Below are positions 35,468 through 46,139 of a DNA stretch of 64,000 nucleotides, one piece after another. The notes beneath the pieces were generated by a model. The model was not told where the DNA came from. It saw nothing but the letters and a program-made list of their open reading frames with translations, and made no database searches. The DNA is from Beta vulgaris subsp. vulgaris (taxonomy: Eukaryota > Streptophyta > Magnoliopsida > Caryophyllales > Amaranthaceae). A program made the position numbers and the translations under genes. Location of the stretch: NCBI RefSeq assembly GCF_026745355.1, contig NC_079202.1, positions 30,695,240-30,759,239 of the forward strand. The letters run 5' to 3'. Numbering within the stretch: position 1 is the stretch's first letter; every line of letters begins with the position of its first letter.

Positions 35468-37430
35468 TTAAACGTCAGAGGCGTCTTCAGCTCCCTCCTT
35501 CTCTGACGCAACAGCTGGCAAGATAGTTGTTCGAGCTTCCTTCTCAGTCTCAGGGTCAGGTGGCACGTCTGACGTTATGAACCCGGCACAAGACGGGGTG
35601 TTCTCATCAACTTTTGATGAAGAATCCGCCGTCGCAGCTAGGTCTTTCTCGTCCATCAGATCCTTCATGGACCCCGTGTACTTGAGGAATAGGTCAATGT
35701 CCTTCTATAGCGTCCACGACGCCGTCTTTTTCATTAGGAATTGGTGCATCAACTTAGCCCTGACCCTGGTTGTCACTTCAGCCTCGAGCATATCCAGCTC
35801 ATTTTTCTGTGCGTCAACGCTCGCCTGGAGCGTCACGATTTCATGACGAGAAGATTCCTCCAGCTTAGTCGCCCTCTACCTTATCTCTTCTAGCTCCTCC
35901 CCATTCTTCTTTAGAGCTTTTCCTATATCCTCCATGGCCTTCTTGCAAGACTCCACCTTAGCGCCTTTGGACTTCGCATCCAATTCAGCCTTCTTCATTC
36001 TCTGCTTCATGGTCAGATGACCCTTCAGCAGAGATTAGACCTCCCTTTAGCCATTAGGAGATGTTGAGAAGACTGCATAGAAAAGACATGATGCACGTCA
36101 CTTAGAGAGTCGAAAGTTATTGTCATGATAAGCATAGTTTCTCAAAAGAAAAGCAAGTGTCTATACCTGGAATACGAGTTCTAGCCCGTCTGACATCATA
36201 CGGGGAAGAGTATGGTCCTTGATCCTCTCCACTGCGCTGGGAAAAAGGAACCTGTATGCCTTAGGCCATATGGACCTCTCCAACGACATGAAGACATTAG
36301 GGCCGGTCATAGTATAGGAAGGACCGCTCTTGTCTGGAGGGGCCAGGAAGTCAGTTTTTCGCGTCTTAAACACGACGTCATGCTCATCGTCCAAGTGGAC
36401 GACGACCGTTGTGTCCTTCTTTGTCGACGCAGACGACAATGACGCCGCGTCAGTAGAGGACTCCCTCTTACGTTTGCGCATCATCTCATCTAACGCTTGC
36501 CCATCCAAACTCTCCCTAGGGCGCGACTGTGATGAACCTGTCCAGTAGTGTTTGAGTCAATAACACGAAACTCTCTCTTAGAAAGTCCTACTCATAAATA
36601 AAAAATCAGAAAGAATGGATAGACTAACCAGATGCCATAGATGAACAACTGTCTTGAGAAGCAAATGGGATCCTTGTGAACTGTCTATCTTCCTCTGGTA
36701 CCTTCAGAAATTTGTCACAGAGACTCTGAGATTCGTCGTGATGCGACAACAGTTTTAGGTTAAGACCTGCAGTAGAAACGATGTAAGAGTAGTGTTAACG
36801 ACATGACACGAACTTAAAAAGACTGAAAATAAACACACCTTCGGTATTCCAGCCGCCAACGAAAGACGTCCCAGCTTCCCCTAGCGACGACCTCTTCACA
36901 AACACAAACCTGTTTGTCCAACCTCTGTCATTCGATTGGACTCCCCCGACCAGAGGTTCTAACCTCGCCTTTGCATGTAGGGCTATTCTATTTTTTGCCT
37001 TGACCCTAATTTCATTGTGTAACAGTAGGTCGTGGAGGGTAAAGGCTTCTTCCCGCAACGCCGTCACCCTGTCGATGACGCTCAGAATCCGCCAGACCTG
37101 GGGCATAATTTGCCTAGGACTGATCTGGTAAATTTGCATCAGGTCCCTTTCTAAGGGGGTGAAGGGAAGTCTTAGACCTATTTTGAAAGGGTATTCATAG
37201 AGCACCACCCATTTGTCGGGGCATTATTCTGGTGGTTCGTCAGACTCAGCGTTCCTAATGACAGTACTTTAGGGGAAATTCCCTAAGTCTAAAAACCTTA
37301 AAAGATCCTCTTCTGACATCGTTGACAGTTCATCTTCATTTTCTACCCTTAGTTCTACAACTTTCTCTTTCCCTTTCGATTTTTCTTGATTTTTTACAAA
37401 AGTCCTAATGCTACGTCTGCTAGGCGCCAT
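35468..37430 (-). pseudogene. Element B antisense gene with four visible exons
   Basis: The start ATG is at 37430 (MAPSRRSIRTFVKNQ, basic). Exons by GT-AG borders are 37430-36839, 36766-36629, 36537-36167 and 36072-35468. Exon 1 carries GLRLPFTPLERDLMQIYQISPRQIMPQVW, the same domain as in the antisense gene of element A and in plant gypsy transposase_28 proteins. Exon 3 has the basic KRKRESS and FLAPPDKSGP. Exon 4 is a coiled coil ending in EGAEDASDV. Two TAA codons lie in exon 1, and exon 4 has two more in-frame stops. Known only as an accessory gene of Tat elements; the role is unknown. Its promoter would lie at 37431-37930. Confidence 0.75.
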
Positions 37431-37916
37431 GAGAAAAGTGGAAGAAGAAAGGAAAGATAGTACGAATTAAAGGAAATAACGAACGAAAAAGTGAAAAATT
37501 ACCTGGTGTCAGTGATCGATTTTCCGGCGGAGGGAATAATGGAAGCTAAGGAAACTATCTTGCATAAGGAGAGAGAAAGATTTGGTGAACTTGGAATAAA
37601 AGTTAGAACCCTTAAACTGCCCAAGTTATTTATGTCATCAAGAGCAATCATGAAAACGTGCCAACGGTTATAATTAAAACGGCTATTTATAAAGAAAACT
37701 ACCTTTTGTATTTTGAGACCCTTGGGCTACCAAATATAACCGCTTAAACGGATCTCCTTTCCTTCCTTGTGTCTCCTTGGGAATTTTTTCTATAATTGAC
37801 AAAAGCGAGATTTTTCTTGTGATTTTTGATATCTTAATGACTTAGACATAATTTCATTTGATTTATTGATTTTTCTTAACAATTGTCTCATGGGTTTTGT
37901 GTTACCCCGATTCAAC

Positions 37917-37930
37917 AATTGGGGGCAAAC
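37917..37930 (+). other. Element B polypurine tract
   Basis: aattgggggcaaac lies immediately before the 3' LTR and would prime plus-strand DNA synthesis. Confidence 0.7.
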
Positions 37931-38563
37931 TGTTATGACTGAATTTTTTGACAGGATGACACTGACGCAATGACGTGATGACTCGATGACATTATGCCAT
38001 CTGACATGATGACAAAGTAATTATGACTTGAAGACACAGCGAAGGACGCGAGATTGCAGCAGAGCATTAAGTGGTAACGGTTCAGCTAAATAAGGAAGGA
38101 GTATAATGAGGCATAAATTCTGCCGTTAAAGAGCAAGGATCATGACGTTGGAGCGTGAGTGAGGAAGATCTCCCATGATTGAAGGACTGAAATTAATGTA
38201 ATAATTAGGGAATTTATTATGTATTCGTTGAGAAAAATCCAAGGGGGGGAAAGAGGCATACAAAAGGGGGTAGAGAATCATTAGCCATTTTTTACGCATC
38301 ATTATCGAAGGAACACTAGAGACAAAAATACTTTTGTAACGTCAGTCGCTCACTAAGAAAGACAGTGAACCATAGTAGATTGGTGGATCTCCATCCACCC
38401 GCGGTTTTTACCCACCTTCAATGGGGTTTTCCGCGTCACCATTTTTGTGTGTTCATCCCCTTTGATCCCCATTGCATTCGTTTGTCGTCTTGTCTTAAAC
38501 ATAATCTGGTTAAATCGTCCCAAACTTTAATTTCGTCGTAAGTAATAAATTTTAGCATAAACA
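37931..38563 (+). repeat. Element B 3' LTR
   Basis: It begins TGTTATGACTG, ends ATAAACA, and is followed by the target duplication cccgg. Confidence 0.93.
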
Positions 38564-38568
38564 CCCGG

Positions 38569-38720
38569 CAATAAGGAACCTGGTCGGTCATTCTGGGGCT
38601 CCTTAGCTCCTTGTCCTAGCAGGTCTCCTCATCCTTAACTTAGTTAAAATAAACTAAGTACTAGGAGATAGCTGGTCGGCCTCTCCAGGTCTTGTTAGCC
38701 CCTGTTCGAGCAGCACCCGA
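38569..38720 (+). repeat. 152-bp tandem repeats of element A (right part)
   Basis: This continues the unit interrupted by element B (aaggaacctggtcggtcatt), followed by one more unit with ttagttaaaataaactaa at 38640. The sequence joins smoothly to 28606 when B and one cccgg are removed. Confidence 0.85.
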
Positions 38721-38730
38721 CAATCAGGAA

Positions 38731-38985
38731 TCCGGTTGGCGCTCTTAGGGCTCCTCCCCTCTTCGACCGACCGGATACCTCAAAGAGACCTGGTCGGCGC
38801 TTCAAGGACTCCTCCCCTCCTCGAACGACCAGATACCTCAAAGAGACCTAGTCGGCGCTCCAGGGACTCCTCCCCTCTTCGACCGACCAGGTACCCTATA
38901 GAGACCCGATCGACGCTCTTGGGACCCCCCCTCTCCGACCGACCAGGTACCCCAGAGTGACGCCTGGTCGGCCCCATTACAACGA
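38731..38985 (+). repeat. 58-bp tandem repeats in the 3' region of element A
   Basis: Four to five units, each with a GGTCGGCGCT-like start, GGACTCCTCCCCTC and CGACCGACCAGGTACC, start at about 38731, 38788, 38847, 38905 and 38962. The C-rich unit differs from the 152-bp repeats but shares the ggtcgg word. Confidence 0.75.
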
Positions 38986-39253
38986 GCCAAAACCCGGTCG
39001 GTCGTCTTAGGGGGGGTCTATATCCCTTACCGACCAGGTACCTCAAGATGGCACTCGCTCGGACAATGGCTCCAAGCCTAGACTTGGGCAGTGGCCTCAG
39101 AATTGGTCGGCACCAAGCCGACCAGGTTCCTCTTCACCTCCCTCGGACAAAAAGAAAAGCCTCCATCAATCCGGTCGGTCGGGAAATCAGAAGGGTGGAT
39201 AGTTATGCCACGAACGGGCATCACCCAGTTCGACGGTTCTCCTACGCCTTCCC

Positions 39254-39268
39254 GACATGGGGTTAAAT
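39254..39268 (+). other. Element A polypurine tract
   Basis: gacatggggttaaa lies just before the 3' LTR start TGTTTGGGCCC. It marks the LTR start, which the 5' copy no longer shows. Confidence 0.55.
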
Positions 39269-39721
39269 GTTTGGGCCCATCAAACTCAGCTAAAAGTTCT
39301 ATGCCATCTGGCACCGCCACGCAAGCCTCGTGGGTCCCACCTATCATGACATGGCCAATAGTCTCCAGGACCCTTCATGGTTTCCAGAAAGATCATCCTA
39401 GAAAGGGCAGCCTCACCAATCCCAAGGGAGGATGTCCTCTCAAAAGGTCTTTACCTAGAAGTTCTCACCACTATAAATACCCCTTGTCCCATCAAGGTAA
39501 AGATATTGAATTCTCACCTAACTAACAAAAGCTTTCTGACTCTAGATTCTCTCTTTACCTCATTCATTAAGGGACTTGAGCGTCGGAGGGGTGATCCTGG
39601 AATATCCCCCGGGGCAGTCTAACCCATTGTGCAGGTCATTGGTGAAAAGATAACCAGCTCAGGACTCACATTAAGGACCTGCTCAGCACTGATCATTAAC
39701 CTTAATTTCTAGACATAAACA
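39269..39721 (+). repeat. Element A 3' LTR
   Basis: It begins TGTTTGGGCCC and ends ATAAACA. It matches 13499-13950 over its full length with about 11% differences. A TATA box lies at 39472. Its right end borders the flank that received the MULE 250 bases later. Confidence 0.88.
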
Positions 39722-39974
39722 GGATCAATTCTCAACCTAGACAAATTAGGATCTCCTTTATTCCTCCCAACTTGTCAAGATTTATCCTTACCTAAAAAAA
39801 TATCATATATGAAGTCTACTACCAATATTAATTATAATATTTTCAAATTAGTGTAATAAGTGTTTAAAATTACAGAGTATAAGATATAACATGCGTATTG
39901 TACAAGCAATTAAAAAAAAGGTTGAGATTAACTTTTAAGTCCACTTCCAGTTGAGAGCGAAATCTAAAGAGAAT
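39722..39974. other. Short AT-rich flank between element A and the MULE
   Basis: No gene was recognised. Confidence 0.6.
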
Positions 39975-39983
39975 GGTTTTCCC

Positions 39984-40031
39984 GAGAAATCATAAACATC
40001 TAATTGCTAGATGTTTATAAACATCTAGCAA
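39984..40031 (+). repeat. MULE left terminal inverted repeat
   Basis: 48 bases match the right end with two mismatches, both in the first 9 bases. The inner 28 bases (40004-40031, TTGCTAGATGTTTATA and its mirror) form a perfect palindrome, and ATAAACATCTA occurs twice. Confidence 0.93.
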
Positions 40032-40343
40032 AGATTAAATAATATAAAAAATTTGAAAAGTAGTGAAGTGGGTCCCCAGGGAATGGAGTAGGAAAGCAGG
40101 GCAAACGGATAGTTAACGGAGAGTACAATTGTCAAAAGTGTTGAAAAAAGTACAATTGTCAACAGTGTACAAAATATTTTTTTCTCTTTCATCAACTTCT
40201 CTTTCATCAACAGTCTATAATTTTTTCTCTTAAGACTCTGTATCTCGGAATTTAACTTAATTGAAAATTGGAAAATTGAGATTTATGAAGATACGTATAT
40301 AATAGTTGAAGAATCGAAGAAGCAAGTAAAAAAATTTTGGGCG

Positions 40344-43300
40344 ATGGATGTAGATAACATTGTGCAGCTGAATGAGGATGTCGAAATGAATCATCAGGTA
40401 CTTATAAAATTATACATGTGGGTTTGATATTTATTGTAAATAATAGGGTTTGATATTTATTGTAAAGAATTGGGTTTGATATTTATTGTAAATAAATGCA
40501 TTGATTTTGTCATAAGGTAAGTATAAATTTATTTGTTTGACTGTCGTAATTGCATTTGTTTGATTGCAATAAATTGTAGGGAAATGGCAAATATTTGTAG
40601 TTATTGCAATAAATATTAGGGTAAGCAATAAATAAGGTAACGAAATAATTAATTGTAATAATATGCAGGACTACTTGAATTTGTGTAGCATTGATGATGG
40701 GAGGGTTGTAGCAATGGGTGTTGAGGCAGTGGGTGTTGAGGCAGTGGAGACACCTGATCCTTTAAGTTGTAGTAGTGCAGCTGGGTCGAACAATGTGGTT
40801 GAACCACCTGCAGTAGGTATGATATTTGGGACATGGGAGTTTGCTGATGAATATTTAAGGAAATATGGGAAGCGGGAAGGGTTTGCTGTTGTTAGGGCAG
40901 CTGGTTCTCATAAGAAAGGTGAAGGTAATAAAGTTGAAAAGGGTTGGAGGAATAATACATGGAAATGCGAATGTTCTGGTAAATCGGACGTGAAACGAGC
41001 TTTGAAGGGTAGGGTAGCTGTTGGACGTAAGGGTATTCAAGTGGCAACTAGGAAGTCGAAGAAATGCAATTGCCCTGTTATGATGTATGCTTGTTGCAAT
41101 GAAGGAGGTGAGTGGCAATTGAAGAAAGTCATTTTGGATCATGTGAACCATAATCCAACGCCAAGCAAGTCAAAGTTCATAAAGCATGTTTCGGAAGGAG
41201 GAGGTTACATGTGCTGTAAGGACACGGTTGTTCAATGATCATGCTGTTGGTGTGAGGATTTCACAGATTCATAGTAGTTTAGCGCGTGATAGGAATGGGT
41301 TGGACAATATGGCTATAACAGAAGGGGATCTTAGGAATATAATTGCGAAGGAGAGGAAATTGAAGCTTGGGCCTGGTGATGCTAATGCAATGATGAATTA
41401 TTTTAACAAGATGGCGGAGGACAACCAAAAGTTCTTTCACAGTCATCGATTAGACGAAGAAGGGTACTTGAAGGATGTGTTATGGGTTGATGCTAGGTCT
41501 CGAGTGGCTTACGAGGAATTCTGTGATGTGGTTGCTTTTGATGCGACATATTTGACTAATGACTATGAACTACCGTTCGCAAACTTTGTCGGAGTGAACC
41601 ACCATGGACAGACCATATTGCTTGGATGTGCGTTAGTTTCGCACGAGGATGCAGAGACATATGAATGGGTATTTAGCACTTGGGTGTTATGCATGGGTGG
41701 TAGAGCACCCATTGGTATATTGACTGACCAAGACGCGGCGATGAAAAGGCACTCCACAATGCTATGCCTCAATCTGTGCACCGATGGTGTATATGACATA
41801 TAATGATGAAATTTGGGAAGAAGCTAGGTTCGTATGCAAATTACAAGGACTTGAAGGAAGCGTTGACACAGTCCATCTATGAAAGTACAAGCCCTGATGT
41901 GTTTGACAGAACATGGGTGGTTGCCATAGAGAAGTATGGTGTAGGTGATGATGAATGGCTTGAAGGTATGTGATTATTAGGTTTTATGCTATTAGGTTTT
42001 ATGCAATTGATGGTTTTATGCAATTGATGGTTTTATGCAATTGATGGTTTAATGCATTGGTTATCAATCTGCACAGAAAAGAAGAACTGTTATAGAAGAA
42101 CTGTTATAGAGAAGTATGGAGATGAACTGTTATGCAAATAAAGAGTAAGCAAAATAAAATATACAAAGATGAACTGTTATAATGCATGAACCTTATGGAT
42201 ATTCTCAGAAATTGTGATGATGCAAAACCATGTTGTTCAAAATGATCACATTATTTATCACATTATTTAGTTAGAAATAGTAACTTAGAATAGTATGAAT
42301 ATTTACAGGGTTGTTTCGTGAAAGGCACATGTGGGTCCCTGCTTACATGAAACATCTATTTTGGGCGGGTATGAAAACAACTCAAAGGTCCGACAGTATT
42401 AACAGTTTTTTTGATGGTTATGTTCACAAAACGACAAAGTCGTGTGAGTTTGCAGAGCAGTTTTGTAACGCTATGGAAGCTAGAGCAAATGCGGAGAAGG
42501 AAGCAGATGCAAATAGCGCGAGGTACCTCCGTCTTACTGTTACTACCTTCAAGACTGAACATGTATTTCAAAAGGTGTACACTGATGCTAAATTTAAAGA
42601 GATACAAAATGAATGTCTGAAGGTGCTTTACCTTCAATGGAGTGGGAAAAAAGATATTGGAGATGATGTTGTAGAGCACTTGTTCGAGGATAGGGTGTGG
42701 GTGATGTGCAAGGAGACGAGGAAAGAGGTGCCTTTGGAGAGACATGTGAGTATGTTGTTCGTATAGACATGGAGAGTACGGAGGCAACTTGTGATTGCAA
42801 GATGTTTGAGTCTGCGGGAATAATGTGTAGGCACATTATATCCTTGTATCTTAAGTTGAAAATTAAGGAGATTCCTGAGAAGTACATATTGAGGCGTTGG
42901 CGGAAAGATGTATTTCGAAAGCACACAATGGTAAAGGTAGCATATCATGACCCTCAAAGACAGAAGAAGTGCAGAACTATGATAGGATGATGGTAGTATT
43001 TGACCCAATCTGCTTGAAGGCTGCCAACTATGGTGATACTCACACAGTTTTGGAGACCCTCCAACTACTAAACATACGTCTTGATGAGCGGCATGCTATG
43101 AAACTTTGTGGTATTAGTACGAAGAATTGCACCCCGAAATCGGTTGGTAATAGGCAGTTGGTGCCAAATTCGGTAGGGGTTGTTAGTTCAAACAGGTTGG
43201 ACGAAAAAACCCCAAGTGAAGTGGTAGGATGTGAAATGGAAGGGGAAGGGAGTCGTGTAGACGTACGGCATGTTAGTTGTGTTGATGTTGATGTTGATGT

Positions 43301-43708
43301 TGATGTAGTATCTGTGAAAGACCCCCCAAGGAAAAAAACTAAGAGGGCAGCTAGACTGCTTTCGTGTATCGAGAAGAATGTGAAGAAGGATGAAGCAACG
43401 AAGAAGAAAGAAGCATCGAAGAATCCACGAGGGAAAGGAGTTAAAAGAAAGGAGGTTGGAGAGGAGGTATTGTCCATTTGGAATAATACATTATTAGTTG
43501 AAGTAAGATGTTAATGTGATTAATGTGATGATTTCATTGATGTAGGAGGCACATCTACAGTTGGAGTTGTGGCCATCCAATTCTCGTAATGAAGGTAAGG
43601 TAACGCACATCTACAACAATAATTTTTATTATTCATCTTTTATAGTAATATTTCATGTTACTAATGGAAATCAAATATTTATGTAATTTTTGTTACACAG
43701 GTATATGA
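40344..43708 (+). pseudogene. MULE transposase, FAR1/MURA type, broken
   Basis: Predicted exons are 40344-40397, 40669-41965, 42309-43466, 43546-43594 and 43701-43708, all with GT-AG borders. Exon 1 encodes MDVDNIVQLNEDVEMNHQ. The FAR1 zinc-binding domain (FADEYLRKYGKREGF to WQLKKVILDHVNHNP) spans 40835-41160. The MULE DDE core follows: VVAFDATYLTND with the first Asp, FVGVNHHGQTILLG, and GILTDQDAAM with the second Asp. A SWIM zinc finger (CDCKMFESAGIMCRH) lies at 42792-42836, then a Lys-rich C-terminus with a VD repeat. Breaks: frameshifts near 41210, 41752, 42745 and 42970, and a stop replacing Trp in RWCIWHI (about 41798). It would have cut and joined the element ends. Confidence 0.9.
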
Positions 43709-43854
43709 ATGAAGTTAGAAATCATCACTACGGATTGAAGAGAAGATGCAATGTAATACAATGAAAATGTAATAAACTGTAAACGCCAACTTTTACATTA
43801 ACGACTTAGAATGGTGTAGATAGATGCATTGCAATACAATGATAATGTAATAAA

Positions 43855-44796
43855 CTAAATGACATCTTCTACACCAGTTGGTGAAATTTGAAATGCAACA
43901 TTGTTATCTGGTAGGTAAGATGAAAGTACGATTCGCATGGATCGTGTTTTATGACCATTCAAATTGGAAATTTGTAAGAAGAAACGGTTGTTGATGTAGT
44001 TCGACCAAGAAATTCCAAGAGCAGGTTCAACTTGAGTGTCAGATGAAATAAGAGTTAAGTTGTTGGTGTTGTGCTGGGAGTTGTTTCCTATAGATTGCCG
44101 GACCTCGTTAGTGCAGACGATAACGATATTGAAACTGTATGCAATTTCGCGTAGCGTAGCAGATACTTTGAATAGGATTTTCGATCTTGTCGTCATATCT
44201 AGTTTATTGTTTTCGAATGCACATTGGAATATTGAACCAATTGAGTCGATGACAATAAGGCGAACGTTCCGGGAAGAATGTTCTGCTTGTTGACATAAAA
44301 TTGTAATTTCTTTAAGTGTTTTTAGTAGTCTATAGGGGTCGTCCACTCGCTTGATTGTTATGTGACTAAGGTCAACATATTCAGCATTTATTCCGTTCTT
44401 ACCTTTCACGTATCCACAAAGTTGTGTAAGACGCGTTATAGGGAACTTCGAGTTCGAGTGTATGTAAATGGATGCTCCGAAGAGGCCACCACATTGTGGT
44501 GGGAGCTGAGCTGTCAATGCTAATTGTAAGCAAAGTTGTGTCTTACCAGAACTGCTTTCCCCACATAGCTCGGTGATGATTTGGGTAGGAAAGCCGCCTT
44601 GTAACATGGTGTCGATTCCTTTGCATCCTAGTCCTATCTTTTGTTGTAACCTTCTATGGGTGGCTAAATTAGTTGGTTCCATTAGATGGGTTGATGGTGC
44701 GTTTGTGGATGAAGATGTTGGAGTATTAATGTTTGGTATGGATTGGGTCGTTGGATCCATTGTGGGTTTATAAATACATGGAAAGTGGCAATGCAA
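43855..44796 (-). CDS. XRCC3: XRCC3-like RAD51-paralogue, single open exon inside the MULE
   Basis: The 313-codon frame is uninterrupted. The core starts at about residue 47 with KIGLGCKGIDTMLQGGFP. Walker A is GESSSGKT (79-86), followed by QLCLQLALTAQLP; GASIYIHSNSKFPITRL matches the XRCC3 pattern after Walker A; Walker B is RLIVID (179-184). SWSNYINNRFFLQ and IVLSSYLPDNNVAFQI resemble the XRCC3 C-terminus. XRCC3 works with RAD51C in recombinational repair. The length fits the plant family (about 300). The likelier start is Met13 (44760); the first 46 residues are Ser/Thr/Pro-rich linker. The gene lies tail to tail with the transposase, 147 bases away. The lack of introns suggests a captured retrocopy, but host XRCC3 intron number was not checked. 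Whether it is expressed is unknown. Confidence 0.85.
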   Translation of the reverse strand: MHCHFPCIYKPTMDPTTQSIPNINTPTSSSTNAPSTHLMEPTNLATHRRLQQKIGLGCKGIDTMLQGGFPTQIITELCGESSSGKTQLCLQLALTAQLPPQCGGLFGASIYIHSNSKFPITRLTQLCGYVKGKNGINAEYVDLSHITIKRVDDPYRLLKTLKEITILCQQAEHSSRNVRLIVIDSIGSIFQCAFENNKLDMTTRSKILFKVSATLREIAYSFNIVIVCTNEVRQSIGNNSQHNTNNLTLISSDTQVEPALGISWSNYINNRFFLQISNLNGHKTRSMRIVLSSYLPDNNVAFQISPTGVEDVI

Positions 44797-45063
44797 TTTA
44801 TAGGGGATAAAATTTAGTACTGGACTAGCACTAGCTAGGCACTGTTAACAACCCAGCTGTTGACAACCAACCCACTGCAACACGCAAACCCACTGCAGGC
44901 CCAGCTAAGTCTGCAACACGCAAACCCACTGCAGCCCAGCTGTCGGTTGGTGTTGGTGAAGTGATTGCATTTGCTTTACCATTTCAGCTTTACCATAAAC
45001 TAAAATAATAAACTAACTAGACACCACTAATAATAAACTAACTAGACAGCACTAATAATAATA

Positions 45064-45342
<279 letters not shown>

Positions 45343-45514
45343 AATATTAACTACTAAACTAATTCACTACTAAAGTTATAAACATAACAAAAGTTATAAA
45401 CTACTACAGTTATAAACATAATAACAGTAATTAAGTACTAAACATAATAATAAGGGTCTTAATTATTAGTACAAAATTAGCTGATGATTTGTCATAATTA
45501 AGATCACAAAATAT

Positions 45515-46139
45515 TCAGTTACTTATGTGTTCATCTTCTTCATTCCTACACCTTTCCAGTTCATCTTCTTCCTGCAAACAGCCTCTTCCTTCCATATGTG
45601 TTCCGTTTAGACTACAATTTAGGAGATGACATAAAATTAAGTTAACTTAAAATTAATTTCTCAGATTCATAATAACAGTCAGTTACGTTTAACAAGATAG
45701 AAATTCAATAACTTACCATGACTTCAACCACGAATATAGCATTGGGCCCATTTTCAGCCCTTATGACATCCACATCGACGTCGTTTTCACACCACATAAC
45801 AACCATTCCCCCAGAAATGCCAACTCCGTTGACGCACTCATACTTCATGGTCGTGCCGATTAGTGCATGAACCTCCGCAAACTCTTGCTCTGTAACCCTC
45901 GTTTCTAGTAGAACGATAACCACCGGTTGATGGACACCGATGATCGTCCATAAATGGGAAACGAAAGATGGCCTAGCACAACCTCTAACACTCCATATTA
46001 AAATTGGGGTGTGTGGGGGTAAAGGGTTTAACTCACTGATGCCCCCCCTTAGTCGGACCATACTGTAGTGCCACTCATCTCCCCTCCTAACACGCATACT
46101 AGAAAACATGGTCATCCTTATGTGTGACATTGGTGCCAT
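45515..46139 (-). CDS. Endonuclease-like (LINE/EEP N-terminal type) protein, partial, MULE cargo
   Basis: The minus-strand frame 46139-45705 contains ILIWSVRGCARPSFVSHLWTII, then VVIVLLETRVTEQEF and ISGGMVVMWCENDVDVDVI. This follows the start of LINE-type endonuclease/exonuclease/phosphatase domains (W-NVRG, then L-ETR with the metal-binding Glu, then SGG-WVLW). Only the first third of the domain is present, so nuclease activity is not expected. A GT donor at 45716 and an AG acceptor at 45612 allow a second exon rich in Glu and Asp down to about 45515, but the joined frame is uncertain. It overlaps the next gene upstream by about 20 bases in another frame. Captured fragment or a fused relic are both possible. 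Confidence 0.45.

Larger units (their letters stand above)
28612..38563 (+). mobile_element. Element B: Tat-lineage Ty3/gypsy retrotransposon, complete structure
   Basis: The LTRs at 28612-29242 and 37931-38563 begin TGTTATGRCTGAATT and end in ATAAAYA. A perfect 5-bp target duplication, cccgg, lies at 28607-28611 and 38564-38568. By hand count there are about 28 differences over about 632 bases. The interior has a tRNA-Lys-type PBS, gag, PR, RT, RNase H, a second RNase H, integrase, an antisense spliced-looking gene and a PPT. It is inserted in the third 152-bp repeat unit of element A. All domains are present, but stops make the copy non-autonomous. Confidence 0.95.
13499..39721 (+). mobile_element. 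Element A: Tat-lineage Ty3/gypsy retrotransposon, host of two nested insertions
   Basis: Matching LTRs of about 452 bp lie at 13499-13950 and 39269-39721. Subtracting the nested elements (20043-25349 and 28612-38563 with one target copy) leaves about 11 kb, a usual Tat size. The order is LTR, PBS, gag, PR, RT, RNase H, a second RNase H, integrase, an antisense gene, tandem repeats, PPT and LTR. The second RNase H and the antisense gene are marks of the Tat (Retand/Ogre-like) lineage. By hand count the LTRs differ at roughly 48 of 445 positions. No clear 5-bp target duplication was found (agttc against ggatc). All frames are broken. Confidence 0.9.

Noticed and set aside
40649..41151. Minus-strand frames opposite the FAR1 domain
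   Set aside because: They are shadows of the transposase exon.
43262..43320. gttgatgtt repeats considered as a CRISPR-like or regulatory array
   Set aside because: They are in-frame codons for an alternating Val-Asp stretch in the transposase C-terminus.
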